This document shows positions 60,586 to 64,000 of a stretch of 64,000 nucleotides of DNA, one piece after another (within the stretch, counting starts at the first letter, position 1; each line of letters starts with the position of its first letter). The translations under genes and the position numbers were made by a program. The DNA is from Algibacter miyuki. Lineage in GTDB: Bacteria > Bacteroidota > Bacteroidia > Flavobacteriales > Flavobacteriaceae. Under the pieces are notes generated by a model. It searched no databases. It saw only the letters and a list, made by a program, of their open reading frames with translations, and was not told the DNA's origin. Location: the NCBI RefSeq assembly GCF_042427745.1, contig NZ_JBHMFA010000001.1; one strand, written 5' to 3'.

Positions 60586-61398
60586 TTAAATAGCTTGTTT
60601 TTGTGTGTTACTGGTTATAAATAAAGAGATATTTACTTTATTTATAACATCTTTAATTTCAGATTTTTCAGACTTAGACTCTGTGTTGTTATCTCTATTT
60701 ATAAGTAACAGATTTACCTGGTTTTTCTCTAAATAATGTGATAGATTTTTAATTGTATTATCATTTTTTTCAAATACGTAATCTATAGTTTTATTTGTTG
60801 AATTGCTGGTTTGTGCTGCTTTTTGGTCGGCATTGCTAACAATGTTAAACGATTTTAGCGGTGTGTTGGTTTGTGCTAATAAATCGTTGGTTATAGCGGT
60901 GTTAGATGTTGTTGTGTTTCCGTTAAGAAAACCAATATGCAAATCGCTTTCTGGCTCTAAACCGTTTTCGCTAGAAGCAATCATTACCGTGCCATTGTAA
61001 GTTTTTAGAATGAAATCGGTTACGTTATCACCTGCAATTTTTAGTGTTTTAGATTGTCGTTGGCCTAAAACAATAATATCTGGGTTCGATGTTTTTATAT
61101 ATGCTTCAATTTCAGATTTTACATGCCCCATACCTACACGAGATGTAATATTTACATTGTAGTTTTCTGCAAAAGGATTTAAAACCGTTGCCAGTTGATT
61201 TCTCGCTTGGTTTTGCTCTTCATTTATAGTACGCATGGCCGATAATTGGCTGTCGCTCGCAATAACGTCGGTTGCTTTTTTTACATGAAATAAATCGACT
61301 TTAGCATTTATTAATTTAGATAAACTAACAGCACTTTTTACGGTGCTGTTAGTGTGCTTCTTAAGATCGGCAAGCACTAAGATTTTTAGTTTTTTCAT
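60586..61398 (-). CDS. Universal stress protein family
   Basis: 270 residues with an N-terminal Usp domain (KILVLADLKKHTNSTVKSAVSLSKLI; DIIVLGQRQSKTLKIAGDNVTDFIL) and a weaker second half (DNTIKNLSHYLEKNQVNLLLINRD). The usual ATP motif GxxGxxxS near GQRQSKTL is degraded. It sits 6 bases after SulP2 and 17 bases before carbonic anhydrase 2, so probably regulates or responds with this module. Confidence 0.85.
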   Translation of the reverse strand: MKKLKILVLADLKKHTNSTVKSAVSLSKLINAKVDLFHVKKATDVIASDSQLSAMRTINEEQNQARNQLATVLNPFAENYNVNITSRVGMGHVKSEIEAYIKTSNPDIIVLGQRQSKTLKIAGDNVTDFILKTYNGTVMIASSENGLEPESDLHIGFLNGNTTTSNTAITNDLLAQTNTPLKSFNIVSNADQKAAQTSNSTNKTIDYVFEKNDNTIKNLSHYLEKNQVNLLLINRDNNTESKSEKSEIKDVINKVNISLFITSNTQKQAI

Positions 61399-61404
61399 AG
61401 TGCA

Positions 61405-62997
61405 TTAGCTTAAACTTAAGTTTGATTTTTCTCTTTCGTTGAAAAATTTAATAAAACTCGATGGGTTGTCAACAATACCACGTTTAGAAACTAATTTGAT
61501 ATCGATGTTTCTTTCTTCAGCTTTAAAAAGGAAATCTTCTAAAATTTCGATGATATCGTTGTCTAAATAACGTGTTTTAATCAGGTTGATTTCTAACTGA
61601 GTATCAATAGGTAAACTATCTAATTCTTTTAAAATTGCACCTTTATTGAAAAATGTAACTTCTTCAGCAAGGGTCATTTTTATTTTATGTTTTCCGTTAC
61701 TATTATCTTCAATATGAAGGAAATGTGAGTTTTGGTAACTTTTTAAAAGAATAACAACTACACCTACAGCAAGACCTAAACCAATACCCCAAAGTAAATC
61801 GATAAATACAATGCCTAAAACGGTTACGGTAAACGGAATAGATTGTTTCCATCCCATTTTATGCATTTTCACAAATAAACTTGGCTTGGCTAGTTTGTAA
61901 CCTACAACAAGTAAAATTGCTGCTAAAACCGATAAAGGAATCATGTTTAATAACTTCGGAATAACCACTACTGATATTAATAATAAAAATCCGTGGATGA
62001 TGGTAGACATTTTAGACATACCTCCCGATTGAATGTTTGCTGAACTACGTACAATTACTTGTGTAATAGGTAAACCTCCAATTAAACCAACAATAATGTT
62101 TCCGGTACCTTGCGCTAATAACTCACGGTTGGTTGGTGTTACATTTTTATGCGGATCTAATTTATCGGTAGCTTCAACACTTAACAATGTTTCTAAACTA
62201 GCTACTAATGCAATTGTAAAGGCAATAACCCAAACATCTGGATTGGCTATGGCTGCAAAATTTGGAAAACTAAATTGGCCAATGAATGATGCAAAATCAT
62301 CTGGAATAGGGACACTTACTAAGTGTGTTGATGCAATACTTAAAGTATCGTGGTCTTGGGTTAAAGCAAAATAGATAATACCAACCACTACGGCTACTAA
62401 TGGGCCTTGAATTACGGTAAATATTTTTGCTTTTTTAGCTAAAACTTTATCCCAAAAAAGGATAATACCTAAACCTACTAGGCCTATAACTAGTGAGCCT
62501 AAAATAAGGTTGTCTGTAATATTTAGTATAGCAGAAAATGTGTTTTCTCCCGAAGCTTCCACAAAACTATCAGCACCTTCTACTTCGGCATCATAACCAA
62601 AAAAGTGAGGAATTTGCTTTAAGATGATGATGATACCAATACCGGTTAACATCCCTTTAATAACTGAAGATGGAAAATAATAACCAATAACACCAGCTTT
62701 TAATATTCCAAAAACAATTTGAATAACACCTCCTAAAACCACCGCAACCAAGAAGTTTTCATAACCTCCTAAAGTGCCAATGGCAGTTAAAACAATGGCT
62801 GCTAATCCGGCAGCAGGACCACTAACCCCAAGGTTAGATCCACTTAAACTCCCTACAACAACACCGCCTACAACACCGGCAATAACTCCTGAAAATAGTG
62901 GCGCACCACTTGCTAATGCAATACCTAAACACAATGGTAATGCAACGAAAAACACGACTATACTCGCTGGAAAGTCGTTCTTAATATTTTTAAACAT
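61405..62997 (-). CDS. SulP-family anion transporter 2 (probable bicarbonate)
   Basis: About 530 residues from ATG 62997 (MFKNIKNDFPASIVVFFVALPLCLGIALASGAP). SulP signature LGVSGPAAGLAAIV near 70, ELLAQGTGNIIVGLIGGLPITQVIVRSSANIQSGG, and a short STAS-like C-terminus (about 440-525). It heads the operon and is only distantly like SulP1; both are followed by carbonic anhydrase genes. Confidence 0.9.
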   Translation of the reverse strand: MFKNIKNDFPASIVVFFVALPLCLGIALASGAPLFSGVIAGVVGGVVVGSLSGSNLGVSGPAAGLAAIVLTAIGTLGGYENFLVAVVLGGVIQIVFGILKAGVIGYYFPSSVIKGMLTGIGIIIILKQIPHFFGYDAEVEGADSFVEASGENTFSAILNITDNLILGSLVIGLVGLGIILFWDKVLAKKAKIFTVIQGPLVAVVVGIIYFALTQDHDTLSIASTHLVSVPIPDDFASFIGQFSFPNFAAIANPDVWVIAFTIALVASLETLLSVEATDKLDPHKNVTPTNRELLAQGTGNIIVGLIGGLPITQVIVRSSANIQSGGMSKMSTIIHGFLLLISVVVIPKLLNMIPLSVLAAILLVVGYKLAKPSLFVKMHKMGWKQSIPFTVTVLGIVFIDLLWGIGLGLAVGVVVILLKSYQNSHFLHIEDNSNGKHKIKMTLAEEVTFFNKGAILKELDSLPIDTQLEINLIKTRYLDNDIIEILEDFLFKAEERNIDIKLVSKRGIVDNPSSFIKFFNEREKSNLSLS

Positions 62998-63069
62998 AAT
63001 GTATTCACTTAGACTAAAAAGCATGGCTTTTTAGTGATTTTAATAATTTTTTTGATAAATCGGATGGGA

Positions 63070-63077
63070 CAAAACTA
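63070..63077 (-). promoter_or_regulatory. -7 box of the SulP2 operon
   Basis: On the minus strand TAGTTTTG matches TAnnTTTG, 72 bases before the SulP2 ATG. Confidence 0.5.
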
Positions 63078-63096
63078 TCCACTGACTAAAATATTA

Positions 63097-63393
63097 TTAA
63101 GCGAATTTTGGGGGAGGAGAAATTAAATTAAGGTACGGTTTCGAGTAGTCTTTAAGATAATAGCTTAAGAGGTTTTTTTCTTCTTTTAAGCATAAGAACT
63201 CTTCGTTGTCCGTATTTTCTAAAATAAAGTTTTTAACGTTTTTACTTTTACCGTTGCCATGTTCTTCTTCTTCTGCGGTGCTGTAAAATAAGGATACATC
63301 AATAGAATCATCTACCATAGAGATGATGGTTGGTGCTGATAAAAACACCAGGAAATTTAATAAAAAGAAGATAGAAACAAGGTTTCTTGGCAT
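63097..63393 (-). CDS. Small hypothetical exported protein (98 aa)
   Basis: 98 residues. N-terminal hydrophobic signal (LVSIFFLLNFLVFLSAPTIISMV), then a charged soluble part (FYSTAEEEEHGNGKSKNVKNFI, LKEEKNLLSYYLKDY) ending in ISPPPKFA. No family recognised. It lies 63 bases after batE and may be the last gene of the bat cluster. Confidence 0.6.
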   Translation of the reverse strand: MPRNLVSIFFLLNFLVFLSAPTIISMVDDSIDVSLFYSTAEEEEHGNGKSKNVKNFILENTDNEEFLCLKEEKNLLSYYLKDYSKPYLNLISPPPKFA

Positions 63394-63456
63394 TTATTAT
63401 AAATTTAATAAGCCACAAATATAGTTCTTAAAATCGATGTATTTAAAATAAAAGTA

Positions 63457-64000
63457 TTAAAAAGCTGTTAAGATTTTGATGTCTTTATCGGTAATCCAAC
63501 CGGTTTGGCCGTCTGATAATTTTATTTTTTTCCAATTATTAACCGAGTCAATAACCTGTACTTTAGTGCCTTCGTGTAATCTAAAAACTTCTTCGCCACG
63601 GGCATTAGGTTCACTTTTTATTTGACTTTCTTGTGCAAAAACAATAGCGGGGTTATCTTTTTTGTCTAAAGCATATTTTTGAAAGGCAAAAGCTAACGTG
63701 ATGCATAATGAAATTAAAGATAGAATACTGCCTATAAATGCTAAGCGCTTACGGCCCGTAGAGTACGCGAAATAATACAGTAAAAACAAAATAACAAAGG
63801 CAAACACTAAACCAATAGTTGTTTTTGCCCAACCATCAAAAGACATGCTGTGAGTAATGTTTTTAAATAATTTTGAAAAACCAACTTCAGGCACTACACT
63901 AATGGCATCAACGGTCATGTTTTTAGCGAATGCGAGGTTGTTTTTAATGTCTTTATCGTTTGGCGCTAGTTGTAGGGCTTTTTCATAATAAAAAATGCTA
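63457..64000 (-). CDS. batE: BatE-like TPR/SH3 protein, N-terminus beyond the window
   Basis: The frame stays open to the right edge and reads FYYEKALQLAPNDKDIKNNLAFAKN, a TPR unit, so the ATG at 63918 is internal. Two TM segments follow (TIGLVFAFVILFLLYYFAY; LAFIGSILSLISLCITLAFAF), then a C-terminal bacterial SH3 domain (AQESQIKSEPNARGEEVFRLHEGTKVQVID ... GQTGWITDKDIKIL). This order, TPR-TM-SH3, is that of BatE of the Bat (aerotolerance) cluster with BatA-BatD, expected to the right of this window. The SH3 end is complete. Confidence 0.85.
   Translation of the reverse strand, partial: SIFYYEKALQLAPNDKDIKNNLAFAKNMTVDAISVVPEVGFSKLFKNITHSMSFDGWAKTTIGLVFAFVILFLLYYFAYSTGRKRLAFIGSILSLISLCITLAFAFQKYALDKKDNPAIVFAQESQIKSEPNARGEEVFRLHEGTKVQVIDSVNNWKKIKLSDGQTGWITDKDIKILTAF

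Overview
The window looks like chromosomal DNA from a marine-type member of the Flavobacteriaceae (Bacteroidota). The evidence is a SusC/SusD pair, a type IX secretion (T9SS) C-terminal sorting domain, a PID-CTERM-type mini protein, promoter-like boxes of the TAnnTTTG type, CCDC81-like HU/SPOR architecture, a BatE protein, AT-rich intergenic DNA and few Shine-Dalgarno sequences. Most of the window is ordinary housekeeping DNA with small operons. The accessory regions lie at 31.9-34.7 kb, 36.5-42.4 kb and 49.0-55.4 kb.

Layout. 0-4.5 kb: 3' part of a SusC TonB-linked porin and its SusD lipoprotein, closed by a terminator. 4.5-10.5 kb (minus): AONS-like PLP enzyme, dipeptide epimerase, uracil-DNA glycosylase with no standard start codon, HopJ-family protein, a disulfide-reductase-like flavoprotein, rsmI and a conserved unknown. 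10.6-19.7 kb: tdk-alr, mscL, asd, an M28 peptidase, prolyl oligopeptidase, an ABC ATPase and a membrane protein. 19.8-26.8 kb: small unknowns, accC-accB-fabH, rpmF-DUF177, pdxA, ribE and a PID-CTERM mini protein. 27.3-29.4 kb: a large T9SS-sorted beta-roll repeat adhesin, then tRNA(CAU), mce, rbfA and a LolC/E-like permease. 32.2-34.4 kb: a TetR regulator, two matching palindromic operators, a Tat-signal haloacid dehalogenase and an SDR. 34.7-48.9 kb: dusB, lipoproteins, two paralogous MG2/plug surface proteins, lpxH, a thioesterase, an HU-SPOR protein, dprA, DUF1853, trpS and plsC. 49.1-51.6 kb: lipoprotein, ECF sigma factor and a protein with an inner-membrane helix plus an outer-membrane barrel (a candidate dual-membrane anti-sigma factor). 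51.7-52.8 kb: recA. 52.9-53.0 kb: a probable small RNA behind a copy of the sigma operon's promoter-like motif. 53.3-55.1 kb: a retron (promoter, ncRNA with a perfect 14-bp a1/a2 repeat, small ORF, XRE HTH protein, reverse transcriptase with NAxxH and ITG motifs). 55.5-56.6 kb: trhO. 56.6-63.0 kb (minus): two SulP-transporter/beta-carbonic-anhydrase modules with a universal stress protein and a DUF2490 protein. 63.1-64 kb: a small unknown and the 3' end of batE.

Most noteworthy are (1) the retron and its third, unrecognised small ORF, and (2) the lipoprotein-sigma-barrel operon, whose promoter-like sequence (ACGCAACCTTTT, then GCATCTATTAAA at identical spacing) recurs 1.3 kb away in front of an orphan terminator. 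This suggests a sigma-controlled small RNA. Four copies of a gene-end repeat family are also present. No IS element, CRISPR array, rRNA operon or phage block was recognised.
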